From Blastocatellia bacterium AA13 (GTDB lineage: Bacteria > Acidobacteriota > Blastocatellia > UBA7656): a stretch of DNA of 53,066 nucleotides. This document shows, piece by piece, positions 43,674 to 52,331 of this stretch. A model generated the notes under the pieces. That model saw only the letters and a program-made list of their open reading frames with translations. It was not told where the DNA came from and did no database searches. The position numbers and the translations under genes were made by a program. How positions within the stretch are numbered: position 1 is the stretch's first letter; each line of letters starts with the position of its first letter. The stretch is from the NCBI GenBank assembly GCA_003222245.1, contig QHVH01000023.1, positions 85,215 through 138,280 of the forward strand, given 5' to 3'.

Positions 43674-45686
43674 TCAAGTCTGACAGTTTCCTTGGGCTTT
43701 CACGGCTTGGGTCAATTTTCCATGCTCTGAGCCCTTAGGTCTATTAACATCGACATGGGGCTGTTCGGTGCCTTTTTTGTACTTACCGCCTGGATCGATG
43801 TGATAGGAGCGCCCAGTCTTAGGATTTACATAGCCGCCCTTTCCGCCAACGGGATTAGGCCCCCTTGGTTCAAATCCTTTTTGTTTGAATCTATCATCCA
43901 CTTGTTGAGGAGTCTTCCCCTTGAAGGGGTTGCCAGTTCCTCCAGATGAAGATTCTGAGCCGCCTTGCTGAGGCGTGCTGCTCTTCTCATTAACAATGTT
44001 CTTAGCTGTGTTGATGAGAACGGCGCCGCCATGGACCACTAACGCTGCGCCACCAATCGCGACTCCTACCCCTGCGGCCGGGACTACTGCACCAACGCCC
44101 GTTGTCGCGGCTGGGGAGGTTACTACCGCCTCGGTGCCCCCTCCCGCAATCATGTTCCCGCCGGTCACAACCTCAGTGACGCCTTGAAGTATCGCCACGC
44201 CGTGCCCAATGACGCGCCCGGTTGTTTTCTGGTCCCCGCTCGGCGTGGGCACACCATTGTCCGCGTTGTACGCGGCAGCAGCGCCTCTGAGTGTGTCCTG
44301 AATTCATTTCCTGACCCCCTGATGCCCATCAGGATCGATGTAAAGAAGCGGGTTGTTGTAGCAGTACTGATACTTGTTCAGGGACTGAGGGTCAGTCAGA
44401 TCAGCATAGAAAGTGGGATTGCTCGATGCCGCGCCTGAGAAATCGAATAGCTCGTCAGGTCCTCCAGCGAACTCATCGGGACTCGTGAACCGACCTTGCG
44501 CCGACGAATAGTACCGCGCGAGGAAGTAATCCAACCCTGATTCTGCATCCCGCTCTTTGGAAGTAAATTTCTGACGGGTTCCATCAGAGCCGCTGTACTT
44601 CATCGCAGATGTACGTGAGCCGGTGCCAGCGCCGAGTTCTTCTCCAAACGGCAGGTAGTCATATCTCGCCTGAACGCTCTTGTCCTGTTTAGTCACCACT
44701 CGCGTGCTGCCGAGGTGATCGGTTGTCAAATAACTTGTGCCGCCTCCGTTGGGAGGCTGGGCTGAATCGCTCCGGTACTCGGCGATCAGCTTTCCCATTG
44801 CATCATAGACAAACACCGTTGTCACGGCCGAACTGCCGCTTCCTACTGTCTTCATTACGCGGTGTCCGTCTCCATCGTAGCTGTATGTAGCCGGTTGGCC
44901 GTTGATGATAGTCGCCGGGACTTGGCGGTTCTCTCCATCGTAGGTGAACGTGCTCCCGGTCGCATCGATGTCAAGGTTGCCGGCCGGATCATAATGGCTC
45001 GAGCCCATCTGCGATCGGTTGTTCAGGCTGTTGATGTGATTGGAAGCGACCGGAGTCAGCAGGCTCAACTGATAGCCGGTCGATGAACTCACCCAGCGAT
45101 TGCCGAATACGTCGTAACTGTAAGTCTGGCTCCACTGGCTCGAACCTCCAACTGTTTCGGTAGCCCCTGATAGTCGGTTCACCTGATCATAGCTGTAGCT
45201 CTGAGCCATCAACACGGTACCGCCGCTTCCATTTGGAACCGTGATCGTCTGGCTCAACACATTGCCGTTGTTGTTTGTTGTGCCGAATGAATAGTCGAGT
45301 CCCAGCACGCTGTTGGCGGTTGCCCCGGTGGGTGTAGTTACCAAGCCAATCTGCTTAGGCTGCAAGCGATTATTGAAGTCCGTATGTTCGAACAAGCCGT
45401 TGCCCAACTGCACCGACGCAACGCCGCCGTGAGCCGTGTAGCTGAATGAACTGGCATAGGTCTTATTAACGTCGACTAGTGTGCCGCCGGAATTTCTCTC
45501 CCTGGTGGCTTTTGTTGTGGACAACCTTCCGGCATCGTCGTAGCTGCTTGCTACTACCCGGCCCGAGGGATAAGTCTCAGTGAGCGGCATCCCTGCATTG
45601 TTGTAGGTTGCCGCCATATTATAGGGCTGGTTATTTGTGGCCTGGCTATAAGCGGTCGGCCTGCCCTGGGCCTCAGGAAGCGCCAA
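43674..45686 (-). pseudogene. Displaced RHS C-terminal cassette, interrupted by an in-frame TGA
   Basis: The frame 45686-44304 encodes the last RHS repeats, the conserved core ('YDYLPFGEELG', 'FTSKERDAESGLDYFLARYY') and 'YCYNNPLLYIDPDGHQGVRK', then a TGA (44304-44306). The same frame continues to 43674, encoding a pre-toxin Gly/Ala-rich segment and a tip with 'SYHIDPGGKYKKGTEQPHVDV'. Aligning it to the intact RHS gene shows the TGA in the place of a TGG Trp codon at 46881-46883, with no frameshift. It has no proper N-terminus: homology starts at 'AQGRPTAYSQ'. The tip resembles His/Asp-bearing RNase-type polymorphic toxins. No immunity gene follows it. Confidence 0.85.
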
Positions 45687-45837
45687 TTCTGAGTCAGGGC
45701 TTAGTTAGCTCTACCGCCTTCCCAAAAATACATCGCTGCATCACGATGCCTACCCAGGTTGCGGCGCAAGTGTCCAAGCGTACCGTAAAGGGCAGGAACT
45801 CTCGGATACTCTTCGCTAAATCGAAGCTCTTAATGCG

Positions 45838-46263
45838 TTATTGTATAGGTTCGGTTCGGTTATCATTCTCCTCGGGCTCCTTTATTACCTCAACACTTAC
45901 CGTCTCACAAACCAACTCTAGGAACGAGCCGCTGTGGAAGGTGACGGTAAACTCAAGCTCTGGAACGTGGAGTCCCCGACTCGTGTGTACTGCGAGCTGG
46001 GAGCGCGTATCATCCGACACGCCTTGGCTCCAAGCGTTAATGGCCTCATTTCCCAGAACGTGGCCCCATGACTCGCATCGCAAAAGGTACACACCTGATG
46101 CGGTCACCCGCAGCGGTTTGTCGTCCCAGGGCTGATGGCCCGTATCAGGATGTGCCTTCAGGTTCAGAATTACTTTGCGAGAGTTGGGGTCTGTGAGCAC
46201 GTAACTGATTTCGATGACTTCACTGTCATGCAAGTACGCTAACTGTCCTAGGACATCAGCCAT
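45838..46263 (-). CDS. Probable immunity protein for the RHS toxin tip
   Basis: The ATG at 46263 overlaps the RHS stop codon (TGATG), so translation is coupled. The 141-residue product has the pattern of small immunity proteins ('LAYLHDSEVIEISYVLTDPN' and 'LLRCESWGHVLGNEAINAW'), is beta-rich and is acidic at the C-terminus. No named immunity family is certain. Its position directly behind a variable RHS tip is the main evidence. It is followed by 150 bp without a gene, then the displaced RHS cassette. Confidence 0.75.
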   Translation of the reverse strand: MADVLGQLAYLHDSEVIEISYVLTDPNSRKVILNLKAHPDTGHQPWDDKPLRVTASGVYLLRCESWGHVLGNEAINAWSQGVSDDTRSQLAVHTSRGLHVPELEFTVTFHSGSFLELVCETVSVEVIKEPEENDNRTEPIQ

Positions 46264-49200
46264 CACTTCTCTCCCGGAATTTTCGTCGAAGGGTCAAGAT
46301 GATCTTTCCCCCCTTCGATATGAACGTGAGTTTGACCCTGCCAACCACTCTTGCCTGCCGCTCCAACATCAATACGCGCTACTTCCTTAAACCTTCCGTT
46401 TTCAATCCTGCCCCAGCTTCCGGTTCTATTGGGATTCTCTACAAGGCCCTGTGCGGCTGCACGTTGGCCAAAGCTATCGAACTCCGCCTTCTCCGTAAAG
46501 CTAAGGGTTCTTCCCTCCATTCCTTTCGACCCTGCGCCGCCAGGAGGTGTTCCACCTTTGTTAAAAATATTATGTGCTGTATTGACTAATACTGCACCAC
46601 CGTGCACTACAGCTGCAGCGCCGGCGGCGGCCGTCGCTACACCAGCCGCCGGTACGACTGCACCAACTCCCGTGCCAGACGCTGGGGCGGTGACTACCGC
46701 TTCGGCGGCGCCGCCAACGACGGCCGCTGCGCCTGCCTCGATCTCAACAACTCCTTGGGCTATCGCCAAACCATGGCCGAGCACCCGCCCTGTCGTGGTC
46801 TGATTGCCCTTTGGTGCCCATCGTCCCAGGCCATTGTCCTCCATGTATGCAGCGAGCGCGCCCTTAAGCGTATTCTTAATCCACCTCTTTGTCCCTTGAT
46901 GGCCATTAGGATCAGTGTAGATCAGAGGGTTGTTATAGCAATACACGTACTTGTTGAGCGATTGTGGATCCGCAGTATCTCCATAGAACAATGGGTTGCT
47001 GGACGCTGCACTCGAGAACTCGTACAGCTCAACAGGCCCGCCGACAAACTCATCAGGACTCGTGAACCTCCCTTGCGCCGATGAGTAATACCTCGCAAGG
47101 AAATAATCCAACCCTGATTCAGCGTCGCGTTCCTTAGACGTGAATTTCTGTCTGGTGACGTCCGGGCCGCTGTACTTCATTGCAGAGGACCGTGAGCCAA
47201 TGCCGACGCCGAGTTCTTCTCCAAACGGCAGGTAGTCGTATCTCGCCTGAACGCTCTTGTCCTGTTTAGTCACCACTCGGGTGCTGCCCAGGTGATCGGT
47301 TGTCAAATAACTTGTGCCGCCTCCGTTTGGAGGCTGGGCTGAATCGCTCCGGTACTCGGCGATCAGCTTCCCCATTGCATCATAGACAAACACCGTTGTC
47401 ACGGCTGATCCGCCGCTTCCGACCGTCTTCATTACTCGGTGTCCGTCTCCATCATAGCTGTATGTAGCCGGTTGGCCATTGATGATAGTCGCCGTGACTT
47501 GCCGGTTCTCTCCATCGTAGGTGAACGTGCTCCCGGTCGCATCGATGTCGAGGTTTCCGGCCGGATCGTAGTGGCTCGAGCCCATCTGCAGTCGGTTATT
47601 CAGGCTGTTGATGTGATTGGAAGCGACCGGAGTCAGCAGGCTCAACTGATAGCCGGTCGATGAACTCACCCAGCGATTGCCGAATACGTCGTAACTGTAA
47701 GTCTGGCTCCACTGGCTCGAACCTCCAACTGTTTCGGTAGCCCCTGATAGTCGGTTCACCTGATCATAGCTGTAGCTCTGAATCATCGACACAGTTCCGC
47801 CGCTTCCATTAGAAACCGTGATCGTCTGGCTCAATACATTGCCGTTGTTGTTTGTCGTGCCGAATGAATAATCGAGTCCAAGCACGCTGGTTGAGGTTGC
47901 TCCGGTGGGTGTAGTTCCCAAGCCAATCTGCTTAGGCTGCAAGCGATTATTGAAGTCCGTATGTTCGAACAAGCCGTTGCCCAACTGCATGGACGCCACG
48001 CCGCCGTGAGCCGCGTAGCTGAATGAGCCGGCATAGGTCTTATTAACGTCGACTAGTGCGCCGCCGGAATTTCTCTCCCTGGCGGCTTTTGTTGTGGACA
48101 ACCTTCCGGCATCGTCGTAGCTGCTTGCTACTACCCGCCCTGAGGGGTAAGTCTCGGTGAGCGGCATCCCCGCGTTGTTATAGGTTGCCGCCATTGCGTA
48201 GGTCTGACCGTTTGTAGATTGACTATAAGCCGTCGGCCTCCCCTGGGCGTCGTAGCTCGTGTAGGTATAAGTCGACACTCCTGTCGTGACTACTGATGCA
48301 AGCCGGCCTACTCCGTTTATCGCAGTGTCATAGTTGTAGGCAACAGATGGAGTCGCAGGCGTTCCGCCCGAATACACCCGAGTCGATACTCGGTTCAAAG
48401 CGTCATACGTATACGTCGTGGTAGAGCGGGGGTCGCTCTTCTGCGCGAGATTAGAAGCCAGGTCGTATTGATAATTTATATGACCGCTCTCGGGATTGGT
48501 CGCGTCAGTCAACCTTGAGAGCAGATCGTAGCTGAAGCTTCTGGTTTGCTGGCCTCCTGCCGGGCCTTGCGTGACCGTGCTCAGGTTCCCTCGCCCGTCG
48601 TAGCCGTAGGTCGTCGTTGCATAGACGGTATTAGCAGGAGCCTCGTTCATCTCCTCGATCTTTATCAACCGCCCGAGCCCGTCTACCGTGCTGCGCCGTT
48701 GTTTGCCGGCCTGATCTTTAACCGTCGTCACTTCGCCGCCGTAGGTCGTGGTTATGCTGCCCGTCCAGTTGCCGTTTGTTCCGCTATCGGGCGGTTGAGT
48801 GTCTCCAGAGAAGCTTGCGACTTCGACTACTCTTCCGGCCAGATCGTAGGTGTTTCGAGTCCAGCCGTTGGCTGAGGCGCCCGAGCCTCTAGTGGGATTG
48901 TTTGCGAACCTGATCCTTCCAAGTCCATCCAGGATACGGTTTGACGAGATGGTGAAACTTGCTGACCCGGCTTTCTGACCGTCTTCGGCCGCAACCGCTC
49001 CGATCGCTCTCCCAAATCCATCATAGGTGTCCTTATAAGCCATCCACCTTGTACCATCGAGCTGCTTGGTGACCGTGGTCGTGTTTGAACCCGTCGTCGG
49101 ATAAGTGAATTCCGTGATCGAGCTATCGGCACCTGTCAGCCCAAAGCCCGTGGTGATTCTGGTGACCCGATCAAAATTATCATTGTGCTCGCTGGTGGAG

Positions 49201-51689
49201 ATGATCGAGTTGGCATCCTTCACACCGGTCACAACTCCTCGCGCGTAGTCATATTGCGTCTTGACTGTTTTACTCAATGAATTTGTAACAGTGGTCGGGA
49301 AGGCGAATGTAGGAAATGTGGGAGTGAATGAGAAGGTCTCCGGGTTTGTACCGTTTCCAAAATTGTCCGCGTAGGAGATCGTAGTCGACTTGTCTCTCGG
49401 ATCGATTGTTCTTATGACATTGCCGGCTTCGTCGTACTGGCTGTAAGCGACCGTATAAGCGCCCCCATTAATCGGCCCGCTGATCAACCGCTTGACGCTG
49501 GTAACGTTGCCTCGCGGCTGGAACTGGACGGCGAAGGCCGCGAACCGGCTCCCGCTGTACTGGCTCATATTGCTGTTGATTGTGACTGCCGCGTGGTTTG
49601 AATCCTGACCGTAATTGTCGTACTCGTATTCGGTATAGCCTTCCAGGCTGCCGCTTCCGCTCTTGACAGTCTCGCTCTTGAGAAGCCGCCGCTGATGTAT
49701 GACGGCATTGTGATCGGCCGGCGCCCCCGCATTGCAATTAGTCGTGATGCCTTTGAGCCCTGAATAGCAATACAAACCGTTCACCGCTACGTCAACAAAG
49801 TACTCCCGATCTATTTCACGCAATAGCGAACCGGGACCGCCCGAGCCCAGATCGTATTCCTTAGTCACAATCGCATTGTTGAATTGGTCGTAGGTATAGT
49901 CCGTCTTCCTTACCTTGCCGCTTTCGAGCGTAGATTGTTCGGTCAGCACGCGCGGATCGTTGGGGGGCTGCTCCTGGCCGTGATTGGAGTCAGAAACGTA
50001 AGGTTCCCCCGCCCAACTCACCGACGCTCGCTGAGCCCAGGTCTTGGCTTCGGTCTCGCTTTTACCGGCGGCGGTAGATCGCGTCGTCTGAAACTCACGA
50101 GCATTCTCAAACTTCTCATAACACGTCCCGTTAGAGGCGTGCAGACCGCTCGTCGTGCGATATTCAGCGTCCAGGGCCAGAAAACTGTGAGTCTCAGACA
50201 ACAATACAGGCCCGGTTGCTTCTCCTTGATGCGCGACCATGGTCACGATCGGGAAGTTACCGGATACCCCTCGCGTGTATGTCCAAACAGATTCCGGAGT
50301 CACGCCGCCGCTGAATGTCTTTCTCGTGGTCACGATGCGGTTGAGCATAAGGGCGAGGCCGTTGCCCGCCTCAACCAAGCCGCTGCCGACCGGAGCATAC
50401 TCGATCTGCGATACGCCCCCGCCCGGATAAATGATCTCGGCCAGCTCCCCGAATCGATTGTAGTGAAACTGAAATTGCCGGCCGTCTAACAGCGACAGGC
50501 TGCTAACCGTATTCTCTCCGCTTATCGCCGTCTGCCCCGCAAACCAGTCCGAGCCTGAACCACTGTTCGGATCATAAAACATATCGAAATGCGGATTCGC
50601 ATCCAGATGCACTCCATCGAGGCCCACATCGGAGTTGTATATCGTAAAGGGTGTAGTAACATCCGCGCGCAGGTGCTCTCCTATAATTCCTCCGTTTATG
50701 ACTACCGTCCGATCCGCTACGCCGTTGTAGCCGACTATCCGTATCGTGGCTCCGACTATTTCAAAATTACTGGAGACCGTCGCCTGAAGAATTACCTGTC
50801 TGCCAAGCTGATCCGTGTAGGTTACAGAGCCTCCAACGGCGCTGTCATCATAGCTGAAATCAAGGATGTTTCCGTTGCGGTCGATCATCTTCGTGCACCG
50901 GCCGCCGATCCCGATCACCAGCCGAGTGCCGTCCGAGAGGAACACCGATCCGCTGTAGTTGTTCACCTGTGGGTTAAAGCCGTTGACTACGCTTGCTATG
51001 TAGGTAATACCCGAGCCGTCCGCGCTGTGCCAAACCAGTCCTCTGTCTCGATCTACCGTATTGTTATTGCACGGATCTGGCCCCGCATAGGGCGCGCCGT
51101 CAGTCAGGTCGTCCCTCATCGCGATTTCCGAGCCGTCTGGAAGAACAATCCACAGTTTGGTCAGAGCGTACTTGAATCTCATTCCTTCACCGATCCCCAA
51201 ACAGGTCAGCGGGTCTATGTTGACTTGCTTTACTTTTATTGCAGGCGCCTTACAAATCGACCAGCCGCTTCCAAGCGGTATCCGATTCGGCTGGGTCAGA
51301 TTGCCGTCATCGAATACGGCTGCATAGTGCTGTATCTTGGTTGGCGGCCCTCCCGGCGGCGTCAGATCTTCGGTCTCGTGATTAGCAGACCAAAGCTTGC
51401 TGTTATAGGTCAGCGCAACGGTATACGAGGCCGAGCCTCGACCGCCGACACTCACCAGTGGAATGTGGAGATTAAGGTTGCCGTTGGCGAGATTGACGGT
51501 CTCAATCTTGTCTTGCGCATATGTCGACAGTCCAGACTGGCCGCCCTTGGACTCGGCAGGGGTTCCCCGATCATACGCGTTCTGTGCGAGGCTAATACCG
51601 CCGCTCGCACTGATTTCCAACACAAGCGTTATCAGTAATCGGCTAAAAACAACCAGCATCCTCTCACGTGACTTCCCAGTAGTAGCCAT
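46263..51689 (-). CDS. Full-length secreted RHS protein with variable toxin-like C-terminus
   Basis: I place the start at 51689 (MATTGKSRERM; AGGAG just upstream), giving 1808 residues. A signal peptide ends near 'GGISLAQ'. The body is an RHS/YD shell with dozens of Tyr-Asp repeats ('YDAQGRPTAYSQ', 'YDGRGNLSTVT', 'YDYLPFGEELG'). The conserved core 'FTSKERDAESGLDYFLARYY' and 'YCYNNPLIYTDPNGHQG' (about residues 1520-1600) marks the end of the constant part. After a Gly/Ala-rich, partly hydrophobic pre-toxin segment comes a tip of about 90 residues ending 'GQTHVHIEGGKDHLDPSTKI', not recognised. The RHS shell should hold the tip; whether it is delivered to neighbouring cells is inferred from family knowledge. 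Confidence 0.9.
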   Translation of the reverse strand: MATTGKSRERMLVVFSRLLITLVLEISASGGISLAQNAYDRGTPAESKGGQSGLSTYAQDKIETVNLANGNLNLHIPLVSVGGRGSASYTVALTYNSKLWSANHETEDLTPPGGPPTKIQHYAAVFDDGNLTQPNRIPLGSGWSICKAPAIKVKQVNIDPLTCLGIGEGMRFKYALTKLWIVLPDGSEIAMRDDLTDGAPYAGPDPCNNNTVDRDRGLVWHSADGSGITYIASVVNGFNPQVNNYSGSVFLSDGTRLVIGIGGRCTKMIDRNGNILDFSYDDSAVGGSVTYTDQLGRQVILQATVSSNFEIVGATIRIVGYNGVADRTVVINGGIIGEHLRADVTTPFTIYNSDVGLDGVHLDANPHFDMFYDPNSGSGSDWFAGQTAISGENTVSSLSLLDGRQFQFHYNRFGELAEIIYPGGGVSQIEYAPVGSGLVEAGNGLALMLNRIVTTRKTFSGGVTPESVWTYTRGVSGNFPIVTMVAHQGEATGPVLLSETHSFLALDAEYRTTSGLHASNGTCYEKFENAREFQTTRSTAAGKSETEAKTWAQRASVSWAGEPYVSDSNHGQEQPPNDPRVLTEQSTLESGKVRKTDYTYDQFNNAIVTKEYDLGSGGPGSLLREIDREYFVDVAVNGLYCYSGLKGITTNCNAGAPADHNAVIHQRRLLKSETVKSGSGSLEGYTEYEYDNYGQDSNHAAVTINSNMSQYSGSRFAAFAVQFQPRGNVTSVKRLISGPINGGAYTVAYSQYDEAGNVIRTIDPRDKSTTISYADNFGNGTNPETFSFTPTFPTFAFPTTVTNSLSKTVKTQYDYARGVVTGVKDANSIISTSEHNDNFDRVTRITTGFGLTGADSSITEFTYPTTGSNTTTVTKQLDGTRWMAYKDTYDGFGRAIGAVAAEDGQKAGSASFTISSNRILDGLGRIRFANNPTRGSGASANGWTRNTYDLAGRVVEVASFSGDTQPPDSGTNGNWTGSITTTYGGEVTTVKDQAGKQRRSTVDGLGRLIKIEEMNEAPANTVYATTTYGYDGRGNLSTVTQGPAGGQQTRSFSYDLLSRLTDATNPESGHINYQYDLASNLAQKSDPRSTTTYTYDALNRVSTRVYSGGTPATPSVAYNYDTAINGVGRLASVVTTGVSTYTYTSYDAQGRPTAYSQSTNGQTYAMAATYNNAGMPLTETYPSGRVVASSYDDAGRLSTTKAARERNSGGALVDVNKTYAGSFSYAAHGGVASMQLGNGLFEHTDFNNRLQPKQIGLGTTPTGATSTSVLGLDYSFGTTNNNGNVLSQTITVSNGSGGTVSMIQSYSYDQVNRLSGATETVGGSSQWSQTYSYDVFGNRWVSSSTGYQLSLLTPVASNHINSLNNRLQMGSSHYDPAGNLDIDATGSTFTYDGENRQVTATIINGQPATYSYDGDGHRVMKTVGSGGSAVTTVFVYDAMGKLIAEYRSDSAQPPNGGGTSYLTTDHLGSTRVVTKQDKSVQARYDYLPFGEELGVGIGSRSSAMKYSGPDVTRQKFTSKERDAESGLDYFLARYYSSAQGRFTSPDEFVGGPVELYEFSSAASSNPLFYGDTADPQSLNKYVYCYNNPLIYTDPNGHQGTKRWIKNTLKGALAAYMEDNGLGRWAPKGNQTTTGRVLGHGLAIAQGVVEIEAGAAAVVGGAAEAVVTAPASGTGVGAVVPAAGVATAAAGAAAVVHGGAVLVNTAHNIFNKGGTPPGGAGSKGMEGRTLSFTEKAEFDSFGQRAAAQGLVENPNRTGSWGRIENGRFKEVARIDVGAAGKSGWQGQTHVHIEGGKDHLDPSTKIPGEK

Positions 51690-51780
51690 ACGATCTCCTG
51701 AACTCGACCTGCCGTTAGCACTCTCGATTTTGATCAAAAGAAAGTTGTTCCTGTTGAGGCAGCTCACCTTTATATCTCTG

Positions 51781-52266
51781 CTACCTGAACTTCGGATCAA
51801 CAATCAGCTTGCCTCGCCGCTTGGGGTGGGACTCTTCATAGAATTCATACTCGCCTGCGGCCAATGTGAATTCCTGCTTGTTTCTCTTGTCCTGAATGGG
51901 CGCCGCCACACGGCCAAGCGAATGCCCAGGATTGAGCACCGGCTCGATAACGATAGCAATATCCTTTCCGGCATTGTTCTCAGCCGATATCACCACTTTT
52001 CCTGGCCGCGCTGTTGCCGCCAGCGGATATATATCGTCAGGATGAATAAATACTCGCACCATGCTTTTGAACTCGTGCGATGTCGCCTGAACCGAGCCGG
52101 CGACTGGTTCTGCTGCTGGAAGGCTCGATAACGTCGTCGCCGCGGACACAGGCTTTCGCTCACCGCTGACTCTCTTTGAAAGGGCCGCGGTTGATGCGAG
52201 CAGTATCGCGGCCGTTGTCAGCAATAGACTCCGCTTCCCAATATATCTCCTCTTTTGAACTGCCAT
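51781..52266 (-). CDS. Secreted cupredoxin-like protein
   Basis: The 161-residue form starts at 52266 (MAVQKRRYIGKRS); a longer one from 52305 or 52329 is possible, since AAGGAGG lies far from the ATG. A signal or anchor segment covers about residues 12-28. The mature part has strands 'VRVFIHPDDIYPLAATARPG' and ends 'LAAGEYEFYEESHPKRRGKL', a pattern like the copper-site region of cupredoxin-type folds, but the Cys of a blue-copper site is absent. It lies between the FG-GAP gene and the RHS gene on the same strand. Confidence 0.7.
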   Translation of the reverse strand: MAVQKRRYIGKRSLLLTTAAILLASTAALSKRVSGERKPVSAATTLSSLPAAEPVAGSVQATSHEFKSMVRVFIHPDDIYPLAATARPGKVVISAENNAGKDIAIVIEPVLNPGHSLGRVAAPIQDKRNKQEFTLAAGEYEFYEESHPKRRGKLIVDPKFR

Positions 52267-52331
52267 TTGAATCGTTCTCACCTCAACCTCCTTGAAGATC
52301 TTCATTACTTTCCCGAACTGATCACCCACCG

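Noticed and set aside
44304-44306. Programmed TGA recoding (Trp or selenocysteine)
   Set aside because: TGA is the ordinary stop for several intact genes in the window and no recoding structure was recognised; a nonsense change is simpler, though occasional readthrough is left open in the findings.
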